A stretch of DNA of 64,000 nt, taken from contig VZRS01005617.1 of assembly GCA_013398055.1 (NCBI GenBank), forward strand, positions 149,704 to 213,703. Reading direction: 5' to 3'. Positions 1 through 11,798 of the stretch are shown here, piece by piece; the stretch's first letter is position 1; the number at the start of each line of letters is the position of its first letter. The position numbers and the translations under genes are program-made. The DNA is from Ifrita kowaldi. Its lineage: Eukaryota; Chordata; Aves; Passeriformes; Cinclosomatidae. Under the pieces are notes generated by a model. It had not been told where the DNA came from. It saw only the letters and a list, made by a program, of their open reading frames with translations, and did no database searches.

Positions 1-345
1 CCTATTGGTTACATGTCACCTCCCATCATTCCCTCATTGGTTGTTTCCCCGGATCCGCCCCTGAACTGTTCCCGTATAAAAATCGCTGTCCCCGCCCTTC
101 CTTGCCTGTTTTGCTCTCTGATTTCCCCGCTAATAAAGCTGCTCCTGGCACCGCAAAGCGGTCCTTCTCTCATTCCTTTGGCTCTGCCTTTCGCATCTCA
201 CCATCGTCTGCAGCCTGCCCTCTGTGTGTTGAGGGCACACGGCTCCCATTGACTCGCACAGACATTAAGCCTGGCCAGGTCACTCGGCCGTAGGAAAATT
301 GTCGCTTGCCAGGGCCACCGGGCGGCCAAGTGGACAACGCGACAC
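1..345 (+). mobile_element. Endogenous retrovirus LTR, 3' part (left end cut by the window)
   Basis: The stretch has the ordered signals of a retroviral LTR on the plus strand: two ATTGG (inverted CCAAT) boxes near 4 and 35, a TATA box GTATAAAAA at 74-82, an AATAAA polyadenylation signal at 132-137 inside TAATAAAGC, and a GC-richer U5-like segment to about 345. It is CpG-richer than the DNA to its right, where composition changes to ordinary AT-rich intron. The spacing (TATA to AATAAA about 55 bp) suits a short R region. No primer binding site follows, so this is either a solo LTR or the 3' LTR of a provirus lying to the left. The right boundary is set by eye near a CA dinucleotide. The family was not identified. 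If SHANK2 continues to the left, the element sits in its intron, in antisense orientation. Confidence 0.65.
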
Positions 346-3300
346 TTGACTGTAAGAGACTACTCGGGCAAATTTAATTTAATCTTAAGGGTACGAAGTT
401 AGAACGGATTAAAAAGAAACACAATCAGAATGGCAGGGATGGTGGCAATTCAAATTCACACCTGCAGTTTCAAACTGCTTTTCAAGCCACTCACAGCCTT
501 TCAGTGACCCAATACTCTTCGGTTATCCCAGTCTGTGTCTCCCGAAGCTGAGCTGATGATCGGGCTGGGTGTGGCCGTGCCAGACTGGGAATTGAGTAAT
601 ACTCAGGAATAATGACTTCAAGCTCATTGACTTCCATTCAAAACTCTCTGTTGTGGTTAGTATGGTTTCTGTGGGCTTTGAAATGGGAGTTGAAACTCAA
701 ACCATAAATCTGCCACTTAGTGACAGGCTGCATCTTCCAGAGCTTGCACCACAGAAGGATTTTTCAGAGTTAAGCTGTGAGTTCTGGTTCAAAACCCAAA
801 CCAGCCGCTGGTCTCCCAAATGCTTCCCAGAACAAGATTCCAGCAATCAGGGATAAGTGGGGTTTTGAGCTTCCCATTTCAGTGCCAGAGCAATCAGTCT
901 GAGCTGTCCGAAACAGGAGGATTATTAAGGGAAAATCCTTGCCAGGGGTGAATCTTGTTAGAAAGCCCAGATCCCATTCCCTGTGTGTGTGTGCAGCACC
1001 TGTGATCCTGCTGGCAACCATTTCCCTTCTATTATACCAACGTCTTGGAATATTGGATGTTTTTTCAAGCTTGTCCCTCATAAATAACACGGCAACTTGG
1101 AATTTATTCCTGTTTATGGTTGTACTGAAAAACACTGGCAGAATCCCAAAATTATATGTGTTCAATGAGACATGAAACACTTCATCAGTATTGTTTCCAT
1201 ATAGCACACCCTAAGAAAGTGGATAGTGTTTTTAAAGGAAAATTCTTGATATCTTTTGATTCTGAGCAGATCTGGTGGTAGATTTTACATTCTGCCTTAT
1301 TTGTTACTCATGATAATCAACTATTTATTGATTCTTTACTTTTAAAAGATGCAGTAATACATCTTAAATTGGATCAGAGCAGCCTTGCAAGAACTTCCTG
1401 AAGTGTTTGGCTGATTACCTTAAGTATTTCCACTTAACTTTTAAATGTGATGACTAGCAGCATCCCCCAAAGGAAGGTCAGGACTCCCAAGAAATTCTAA
1501 AGATTTACTTTTGGATGAGAATATTTATAATGAATTTCAGACTTCCAGGTCTATCAACAGGGTGAAACCTCGCTCAATCTCCAAATCCAGGGGCTATGGT
1601 GTAGCTCATTACAGTTCAACTTCAGTATTTTATATTTTCAGAGCTGAACGCTAAAACATGTATCAAAATTAATACTTAAAAACATCTTGGTAGAGGTGAA
1701 GCTTCTAATTAAATAATCAGTCTCACCTGCATTTATTAGACAGCTAATAAGACATATGCTAATAAACTCAGCAGCTGTTTAATGAGGAAAAGTTCAGTAA
1801 TATTTAACAGTTCTCTTCCCAGACACAGCAGGATGGAACAGAAGTTTGGGGTCAAGGTTAGTTAGACTTTAGACACAGCAGCCACTATTATAGGAACAAT
1901 TTATAGGGAGTTTTACACACAAAATACTCTAAGAAATAGATATTTGTGTTTTCCAGGTTAGTGGCAAAGCACAGTTAAAAACACCACACGAAGAGAAGCT
2001 GGAGGCAGTGGCACACCAGAATTCACGGCTCTCCCAGCACCTGCAGCCATTCTGCTCCCCAGGTGTGTGCTCTTCCCTGCTTATCGCTCACTCAAACACT
2101 TCCCACCCAGGGGCACCGAGCCCTGGTGGCGAGGTCTGGGGCTGTGTCTGTGTGTGCCGGGAGGCGTCTGTCCCTCCCAGCACTCCTGCAATCTGTTTGG
2201 GGGGAGCGGGGACCTGAGGACATCCACTCCTAAGAATAGCACAGGGAGGAAAGCAGCAGCAGGAGTGGCATCATCCCACTGCTGGGCTGCTCAGGAAACA
2301 CAGAAAGTGGGGGTTACCCAGAGGGGCAGTGATGCATCAACCCTCTGACAATCATTTCCACCTCCCTGTTTTTCTACAGACTCTGCCCTTGCCCCCAGTG
2401 AACAAGACATTTTAGAGAAAAATATTAATTGTCCATTTTCATCTGTCCACCCGGTGCCCAGAACACAGGTAATACCTCACCAGGTCACCCTGAAAATGGT
2501 AATTCATTTATAATCACAGCATTAAGACAAATGAGGAAGAGTAATAGAAGGACTTCAAGTCCATTTGAAAACAAACTACACCCTTAAGACTTGTTTTCTA
2601 AAAATGGAACAAGAATCTTTAATTTGCCTTACTCTGGGGCAAGCACTTAGCAAAAACCTATAGCATTAGAAACATCCTGTGGTTCTTGAAATAAACCAAT
2701 GCTGCCATCATTTCTTCTGACAGTCTTTTGTTTGCTGCATGTAACTGTGTCTTGTCTTTGGATGACGAAATCTTAGCATGAATTAGGGATTTGGGGAAAG
2801 TGTCTTGGATTTTCCTATCTGTATTTGCATTTTCTCTCCAACAGTGGCCTAGGCCTTCAAAGTCTGCTATGAGATCAACCCAAAGGATAGGTTTGATCCT
2901 GGCAAAATGAAAGAAAAAGTATAATCTACAGGGATTTACAGTCAGGAATGTAACTATTTTCCTTTTTTTTAAAGTCTTGACTAATAAATGTTAATACAAC
3001 ACTAAAAAAATAGCTTTATAACTTACCTGACAGACAAATTATTAGATAAAGATATATTTCATTTCCTTAAATTACTAATATGTTGTACAGGGTACCCAAT
3101 ATAATTACTTTTATTACTTCCAGGAGGGCAGCCAAAATACAGAAGTATTTTCAACATCTCTCTAGACAGCACTCAAGTAATTCTTGATGTGTGCAAAACA
3201 TAACTGCAAGCAGGAAGTGAAGACTCGGTGATTGTTGTATAATTAGAGTTGAACATTTTGCTACAAAAAAAAAAAAGGACCCAAACCAATGCATTGAAGT

Positions 3301-3953
3301 GCTTTTTACTTGTAAATCCTCCACAAAATCAGCTTGGCTTTCACAGTCATGTTGTCTGTTTGTGAATTTTGGACTGAATTTTGGAGGGTTGAGGACATCT
3401 TCCATTTCAGCTCAGAAAGCAGAGCTGAAGCTTCAAACTCAGCTATGAACACAAACACACTTCTGTGTGTTAAAAACCATTTAAAACTGAATCCATTTTG
3501 TGAGTTCACAACTGGGAACATTCACTCAGGTCTGTCTGCTTTACCTGAACACCAATAATCTATTTCTGACCCCTGAGTGCCCCTTTAGTGCTGATCTATA
3601 ACAGAATGAGCTGAGCTCTCCAGCGAGGGAGGGAAGCAGAAAGCAGTTCCATGGCTTCAGAACAGAATATGGATTGTCTGACAGCTGCTCTATTTAGGCA
3701 TCACTTTCCTGCTCACCTCCAGCATCGCCATCACTTTAAGCAGCTGCTCCATCATCTTCCTTAAATTAAGAAGAATTTGATCTCAGCTAACTGGGGAGTG
3801 TTTCAAAGAGATTTCAGCCTCTGTTGTCAAACCTTTTATCTGAGCCATTAAAAATCAGTAGGGAAAAAAAGCCCCAATGTGTCATTTAGTACAGGAGGAA
3901 AAGATGTCTTATCAACACTTTTGGAATATGCACAGATCTAAGTCTTGCCTTGC

Positions 3954-3971
3954 TTTTTTTTTTTTTTTTTT
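3954..3971. repeat. Poly-T run (18 nt)
   Basis: An uninterrupted T homopolymer. It could be a remnant poly-A tail of a minus-strand retroposed sequence, but no recognisable element adjoins it. Confidence 0.9.
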
Positions 3972-6900
3972 CCAAAGTTACTTTTAAAAGCGTTAGGTCA
4001 TGCTAAATGAAATGAGTTAGATGAATTATGGCATTTTATTTAATCCTGCTAGATACCCAGAATGATTTCAACAGAAGTTGTGTTCTGACATAAATAATAT
4101 TTACACAGGTGCATCAGAGAATCCTGGCTAAACAGAATTTCAGGGGAAAAAAATGGATGATAAATCAAAGTAAAAGCTATTGCTACTGTCATTTAAGATC
4201 TGTAGAGAAAGCAAAAAATCAACTATAGTTGATCATAGGTTCATAAGATATTAAGAAGTATCTCTAAATAAAAGAAACCAAACCAAAACAATTAGTATAG
4301 AGATGTTAGCAATAAAAGATACATTCTTCATGAAATTTGAAATGCTCCAGAGTTGCAGGAGGTGAAAGCTACTGATTTTTGTCTACTAACAGTGGTTAAG
4401 ATCTGTCAAAAATTTGTTGAAATTCGAGTAGCTTGAAACAGATTTTTATGGGTTGAAAAACCCATGTTCTATGTGTAGTTTCCACAAGGACAACTGGGAA
4501 TCAAAAAAGTTAGGTATTACTCCTAGGTTTTCAGCACACTGCAGAACAGGGCTGCTCAAATTCTGCCACAAGCTGAAGCATTCTCTCTTAAACCCATAAC
4601 TGGGCCTAAATTCCCCAGGAGGCTCTATCACTTCATAAATCATTCACTTCATAACTTTCACTTTTCGGTGCTTCTGCAGTAATTTGTAACATTAGACATC
4701 TCTGATGTCTCTATCTGCTCTCAGACTTGAAAATATTCCACGGGCTGCGATTTGGAATGGAAAATGGGAATGCATCACTGGAAGTAAAAGGAATAAACCA
4801 TCATGGTAACTCCTTTCTTGAGACACCCCTCAGAGTTTGCACTGCTTTGATTCTCTGTGGTGTGACAGACAATTTTTTAAAGGGGAAAAAAATATGCAGA
4901 AAGAATCAGAAGAGGAAAAACTCCACACCTGCATGTCCGATTTCACACAGCAGCAATCCCAGATGCGCTGGAAATGTTGAGTTTCCTACCACGTAACTCT
5001 CATTTTATATTGCTCTGCAATTTATTTTTAGCCCATTTCAATGCTTTGGAGAGTTGTGCTGCTCCTTTGCAGCTGATTAGAGTTATTCCTAAGTGGCTCT
5101 TAGCAGGCATGGAAATGGGAGTGAAAGGGATGAAGTACATGTCAGCTGAGCAGCCCAGACAGTAAAATATTATGAATTAAAAATTACTTATTCAGAGATA
5201 AGCATGCAGACAGGCTTATGTTCCCTACAAGCTCTAGACACAGGCTTGCCTTTTTTGTTGTTGTTAATTTGAATAATTTTTTGATGTTTTGCCTTTATGC
5301 TGTCCTCAAAACCTGGACAAATGATGAAATTATTCTCATGGAGTCCTTTATTTTACTCTTCCTTCAAACCAGTATCATCATTTGAGATAGGGGTTGGTAG
5401 CCTCAGTCTTCCCGAGGATTACTAACAAATACTCCTGTTAGAGCAAGAAATCTCTCTTGCATCTTGCTCAGAAGATGAAGACTGAAAGAAGGGAAGGCCT
5501 TTCAAGGCACCTTTGGCCAGAGAGGACACGCTGCAGGTTGTGTGGGAAGCAGATGACTCCTCCCACAGCCAGCCTGCAGATAAGAGCAGCTCTCCAGTCA
5601 CCTCTGCCTCCCAGTTCCCATTACTATTGAGTGATGATTCATTCCAGAGCCTTTTCCCAAACTGCTGTTTGTCATTACTGGGAACACAAATGCCTCGCTC
5701 AGCAAAGCTGAAGTGCAGAAACTTGCTGAGGTTCATTCTTTGGATTTCCATCACTTGAGACAAAAAAGTGAGGTTGATTTACATCCTCAGCTACAGAGAG
5801 TTGTCAGAATTAGTTGATTATTACTGCACCGAGCTCCTGTGTCAGCTGGGCTTTGTGGGCTGGCTTGCCAGCACCTCACATCTAGTTCTTTGCATTGATT
5901 ATTTATTTTTTGGTTCCAGGATAGTTTTCCCACTGATTGATGGAAGAGAATGCAGTTTAAGCAAGAGTATGGTACATGGCATATTCCTGATCTTTCTAAA
6001 GCATAAATCAGACACAGAATATCTTTGTGGATGATCACTGTGTTGAGTTTTGTCATCCATTCCCATTTTTCTAATGACAGATTTGTCCATGGGCAGCATT
6101 ATGCAGCAGAAAATCACTGCTCAGAAGATGCAACTGTTCAGAGTCCCGTGAGCCAGGTGGTTGGTGGTGCAGAACGCAGAAGCAAGGCAGGAAGGAGTTT
6201 TCAGAGGTCAGAGCTTTGGACAACATCCCTCAAGGCAGGGGGACTGACAGAACAGTGTCTGACCTGTCAGTGTGGGCTCTGGGTACCAGGGTTTTGATGG
6301 GATCCCACGTTCAGGACCCTGACTGGGATTACAAAGATGTAATATTGTGAAGGTATAATACCATCTCTCGAGTTTTCAACCCATTTGAAACGGCTGCCTT
6401 TGTATCTGCACCATGGCACACTTGTTCAGCTACATGTGAGGCAACCTTGCCCCTTTAATTGGATTTTAATTTGGGTTTATATTCTCTTGGCCGTATTGAG
6501 TCTGGCCTGCACTGCTGAGTCACAACACATTTCCAAGCCCTCAGAACTTCTTGGGTCCTTACACTTACTGCCACAACAATGTTTGTGATTAACTTTCCCA
6601 GCAAAAATATCTTTCCCTCACATACATAAATTTCTTTTATACTTTCTCCATTTAGTCCTTCCAGCTGCAGCAATGTTTTGTCCTTAACTGCTGCTGCTCA
6701 CGCCAGACAGTTTAAGTTGCACAATAATTCTGTCCCAGGCACACAGGTACCTTCTACTCAAGGTGAAATCGTGTGGAAGGAGAATTTATCAATATTTATT
6801 ATCAAAATTTATTATCAAAACCCTTGAAGTGCTCATTTGCTGAGATAGAATCTCTTCAGTCTTGTTGAAACCCTCCTCCTTCCAGTGGTTTCCAAAGTTA

Positions 6901-7679
6901 TTTCTGCATAGAATTTTTCAGAGTCCTAATAATCACTACAATATTTCCACCTATTCTTCAGTTGCCTTTCTAGTTAAAAATCAGCCAGAATTGATCATAA
7001 CGAATCAGGAATAATTTGTTAAAAACGATTTTGCTAATCTGGGTCATCATTTATAAAAGGTGGGTCATTAAGGCTGGGTGAAAAGGTTTTTTGTTTTCTG
7101 TTTTTTCCCCTCCACTGCTGTGTTTAACACGGAATCACAGAATCAATTATGTGGGATTAGGCACCGGTTTTACATATGGATATCTATTATGTCCAGACAG
7201 CAAATTTGGGAAACCAAGACTCCTGTCCTTCTGCAAGGCGAGTACAGGTGTCAGCTCCTCAAGCCACAGTAAAGCACCTTTTCTTCTTGCAGGAGGGCAA
7301 ATCCATTTTCTAGCAGCCTGGCTGGCTCAATTGCCTGGGAAGGTGTTGTGCTAATTATAAAAAGGGGTGGTGGAAATGAGGAACAAATCTGGTTTTACTG
7401 AATGCACAGGGCGTTAAAAACTAGGAATGTGGCAAACAGAAAATTCTGTGCTTCAGGAGCAGCAAAAGGATGTGTTTTATTAACACAGCTCGGGCTTGTT
7501 TGGTAACTTCTGGGATCGAGAGGGAACGTGGGGTAAGGATTGCTGCAGTTCCTGCTTGTAACACCTGTGCATGGTTACACAGGTCAAAAAGAAATTGCAA
7601 GGGAACTCTGCTATTCCTGGAGAATCTGTCACTCCATTTTCAAGCTGCTGGAACCTCAGGAATAAGGGACAGCAAACAA

Positions 7680-8110
7680 CAGCACGGGCTCTGTGCTCGG
7701 GAAAGGACTGGACGCGGCACCCGGTCTGGCTGACAGGGGGGTGATCAATCAAAGGCTGGACTGGGTGATCCCTGAGCTCTTTCCCGAGCCGAATATTCCG
7801 TGCCTCGGTGCCGTTCGGGAGGGGAAATGCCGGTTCGGAGGGCTGGCAGAGTCTGCAGTGGCACCAGAGGCCAGCACGGGCACAGCTCCGTGGGCAGCGT
7901 GGGGCCGGGGATGCGCCCTGCCAGCGCTGCCCGCCGTGCGTGCCCCAGCCCCGGCACCGGCACCGGCGCAGCCCGGGCTGCACCAAGCGGAGCCTTTCCG
8001 GGAGAAAAAGAGCTCCTGCCAACCGCTAATGGTCACTGCAGCCACAAGGCAGCAGCAGATCCGGGCTGCAAAAACTCCCAGCGCTCCTACAGCTACTAGT
8101 AAGGTGGATG
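7680..8110. promoter_or_regulatory. Intronic CpG-rich island
   Basis: Roughly thirty CpG dinucleotides fall within about 400 bp, in a region whose surroundings are CpG-poor and AT-rich. Long overlapping open frames occur on both strands, but that is expected from the GC content; none resembles a known protein. The island lies between the SH3 exons and the missing PDZ exons of SHANK2. SHANK genes are known to use internal promoters, including one giving a form that starts just before PDZ, so an internal promoter is possible. No first exon matching that form was recognised nearby. Its promoter role is inference. Confidence 0.45.
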
Positions 8111-11100
8111 GCAAGGCCACGGGAGAGAAAAAGGCACGAAGGAGGCTATGGAATGAAAACTCATCCTACGACAATGTTAAAAATGAGGCTGGAACTCAAG
8201 GAAAGGTGCACTGAGGAAGCCAAGAGTTGAAAGACAGCAAGAATCTCTCAGACATGCGAAGTCTGCCTTCATTTCAGTATCATTTGGAAAATCTAGGAGT
8301 TCTCCAAGCACATTAGGGAGGGGGGAATAATAAATTATAAAGTTGGAGTGTAGTTAAAGATAACTTCCAGCCTGAAAATGAACACTTGACCTCAGTTTTG
8401 GGCAATCAGATAGCTCTGAATTCAGAAGGATGTGGAGCATAAAATTACAAGTGTAATAGAAAGCATTTTTGTAGTAAGTCCCTCAAGTTCAAGTAATACC
8501 TTATGATGGAAGAAAAGCAAACGGAAACATCTCAACTTAAACAGGTGAAACGGTTTTTTTTCAACTCACACAGAATATTTTAGAAAAAAAATCTATTTTA
8601 ACATATTTTGGACTGCAAAGACATTTCAGAATGGAATTACTGAATAACAGAAGAAAAAAGTCAATGCAGAAAGAGTAAATATGTGACATTTGTATTCTGT
8701 GTTTGAGCAGGGAAAAGGCAAGATGACATGCCAGCCTCATCTGAAGGAATACTTCCACTCTCAGAATAATTCTGGACAATGTTAAAAACTACAAAGCTAC
8801 AAAGGTTACACTTTTAAAACGAGGTAGCACAAAAGTTTTGTTTGCAAGATTTTTTTTTAAAAGCAGACAAAAGAGTTTAGCAAGCCACAATAATGATTTT
8901 CTTTGTTGTTGTTTTTTTTCCATTGGATCTCAAAATGTCAAGGGAACTTCTTTAGACTGGAAAGCAGCAGGTCCTGTGCCAGTGCTATTAAAGCACAAAT
9001 GAGACAGCCTGGACAATTAAGAGCCCATAGGCCTGGCATCAACCCTAGCAAAATAATGGAGCAATTCCTACAGGTCTCAGTTAATGAAGGATTAAAGAAG
9101 GGATGTAGAATGAATGCCAGTCAATATGAATTTTTTTTGGAAAAGAGAACCTGCCAAGCTGGCATGGCACCTTTGAAGAGAGCACAGGAACCAGGTGCTG
9201 TTCCGTCCTGCCCACTTCCAGAGAACAGTTGGGATGGCAATAAAATTCCCTAAAAATTGCACTTTCCTTGGAAGGGAGATCATACATCAGCATGCCATGA
9301 AACACCTGCCCAGCAGTTTTACTGGGCCTGGAGTGTTTAATTGGGGTTTGTTTTTTCCAAGAACTGTTCCTTTACCCTTCACTCACGGCGTGCAAATGAC
9401 AAGCCTCTATTAAACACAATTGTTCAAACTTAATGGCAAAGGGAAGCTGCTGGAAGAAATGTTCCTAAATCTCATTGAGGGGAAAGAACTGTTGCTGTGG
9501 TGCTGGTGTGGAAAAGGCTGAGTCTGAGCTTCATTTCCTCCACATTGAAATGATCTACTTTCTAAATCATTATCATAAGAAGTTCTGCTGCTTTGCAAAG
9601 ACCACGATGCAAATTCTTGCAAGTGGCACAAGTTTGTGATGTTTCTCAGCTGATGTTCTTTCAGCAATCCCAGCAGACCTAATTTAATTTCTAATCATTT
9701 CACCATGCCTAACACATTTTTCTAAATTACTTCTGCATTTGTACTCAGAGGGAATACTGGCTGATTTTTGCTTATAAAGCTTTCCCCTTTCATTCTCATT
9801 GTTTCCTATGCAGAGGGAATGCACAGAGCAATTCTGTGATCAGCTGCTTTCACTCCATGCCGTATTTCAATAATAATATGGCACGTACCGTGCATTCCAT
9901 ATATTTCATTTCCCTCCCAGCTCCAGCCTCTACCACATTTCACACAGAACCACTGAACCTCACTCTGGGCACGGGACATTTTTTGAGACAGCCCAGCAAA
10001 ACCTGGGAGTGCACAAGTTCACTGCCAGAGAAAATGCGTCCCTTTTGTTCCTATTTAATTACATTTTCATCCTTTTTAGAGTAGAAGAATGGCATATTTA
10101 AAGCCTTAAGCTATGTTAACATTATTATTCCCACTGTACCATGAGCAAACAGGAAAACAATGGGAAAGCAGCAATAGCTATAAATTACAGTAAATGTTCT
10201 GGTGCTTTGCCAGACACATGGCAGAAGTTTTCATAATTTCATGTCAGCAAATTTGTAACATGCTTCTGTGTATATTCTTTTATTGCTTCCAGCTTTGGTA
10301 ATGCTTTTGTTAGTCTTGTGACAATTCTTTTCTGAATTTTTGTGTTCCTTTGAATGATCAAGGAAATCCCTGCTCAAAAAACAATCATCATCTATGAAGG
10401 CAATCCTGTCACATACTGAATCCACCTCCTGAAGTAATTCTCAAGGAGGTCTTTAAGGGTTTGTGACAAACAGGTTTGGTTACTCTCACTTCAAAATCAC
10501 TAAAAAACTTCTTTCTAATTTTAGAACTTCACGTAATGCCCTCCTCAGAATTTTCTTCAGATTTGGAGACAGCTCAAATTTAATGCAGAGGTGCCATTCC
10601 CACACTGGGCAATTCCAGCCTCAATCTTCCTCTTGTTTTAAGACACCTCCATCTCTAAATTCTGACTTGTTCTTGAGCCCTTTGAAGAGCTACATAACTT
10701 CTCCCTCTATTCTCAGAGCCTGGATCCATTCTCCCCAAATATTAGATCTGGTTTTGCCTCCTCCTCTTTTCCCCTCTCAAAAGGGAAATAGAAAAGGAAG
10801 CACAACTTCTCCACACAGGAAGAAAAAGAAAAGTACACCTTGCCCTGTATAATGACATGCATAAAAGAAAAGCATCTGTAAATGAATGATACAATGCATA
10901 AATTTTAGTGTATCATCTGTGCAATGCCAGAAGTTCTTAATCAATACAACAGAGATCTGAAAACACATCAATAGCTGATTTAAAACTGCATACACTCCTG
11001 GAGAACATTAATTATATTCTCAGAGCTCATTTATAATGAGCTTTTAATTAGAGAGGATGTCCTCACATCTTAAAAGCAGAGAAATGATGAGACGGTAGGT

Positions 11101-11684
11101 AATGCTTAAAATAGCCTGCTTTAATGTAGATTTCTTTTCCTTTTATTACACCAGGACTGTAAAGGCTCCTTGCTTAAAGTCACTTGTGGCAACACACGTG
11201 TCTGATAAAGGAGGATTCCATTTCTTTTGTCATCAGTAAGGGGGGATATGGGACATCCCACTAAAGGATGTTTCCTCTAACATTCAGGAAAAGCCCAACG
11301 GGGCTGTGAACAAGAGCTAAATGCATTGTATGACTCCCTCACAATGGGAGGTGACTGGCCAGTTTTTCTTCCCTTATTTAATTGTCTCATTGGACATTCT
11401 CCCACACTTTTAAGAAAATAAAGCACAACATAATCCTATACAAGATGTCTGCACGCAGCTCTGTGTAAAAGCTTTGGTACTTCCCAGCATAGCTCCTCCT
11501 GAAAAACTCTGTTTGCTTGCACAGTCAAACCCAATCAATAAACCCACCTGTGTTTTTTAATTCAGCAGCTCAGCTTTATCAAATTCTGCCATTTCTAGCA
11601 GTGCACAAAGGCCCTGATGTCTCTGTTGGGACACACAGGTAGCATTTGCCACGTTAGGGTTCAAGAGGAGCTTGGTGTGATTAC

Positions 11685-11798
11685 CTGGTTTGCTTTCATT
11701 TGGTTTGCACTGAACTTCTTCCACGCACTCAGCAGGAAACCAGCCAATGTGTCCCCGGGTGCTGCCTTCCCAGAAGCCGCCTTCTCCGATGCTCAGCA
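11685..11798 (-). CDS. SHANK2: SHANK2 internal exon: second half of the SH3 domain
   Basis: This is a 114-nt exon with acceptor CCTGTTTAG and donor CCAG/GTAATC on the minus strand. The first two bases complete Val. It then encodes 37 residues, LSIGEGGFWEGSTRGHIGWF then PAECVEEVQCKPNESKP, and ends with the first base (G) of the next codon. The GGFWEG and GWFPAECVEEVQ strings are near-identical to the SH3 domain of SHANK proteins. Canonical SH3 groove residues are changed: the first Trp of the WW pair is Phe and the Tyr of the SNYV motif is Cys (PAECV). The donor is weaker than the others (GTAATC rather than GTAAGT). The following exon, expected to encode a TREDR.KKLFRHYTVGSYDS-like segment and then the PDZ domain, was not found between 1 and 11684 and should lie beyond the left edge. 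An 11.75-kb intron precedes this exon. Confidence 0.95.

Larger units (their letters stand above)
346..11684 (-). other. SHANK2: SHANK2 intron (3' part of it in window), non-coding
   Basis: This follows the donor of the second SH3 exon on the minus strand and runs off the left edge apart from the LTR. Exons for the post-SH3 segment and the PDZ domain were looked for by their conserved motifs and not seen. It is mostly AT-rich with no convincing open reading frame. It contains an 18-nt T run at 3954-3971 and the CpG-rich block listed separately. I see no clear transposable element between 400 and 11684. Confidence 0.7.

Noticed and set aside
7130..7165. GGAATCACAGAATCAATTAT resembling a CR1 tail
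   Set aside because: No CR1 body follows on either side; the match is limited to a short AT-rich word.
7480..8214. Several overlapping frames of 70-180 codons on both strands
   Set aside because: They coincide with the CpG-rich island. Frames open on both strands at once reflect few A/T-rich stop codons, not coding.
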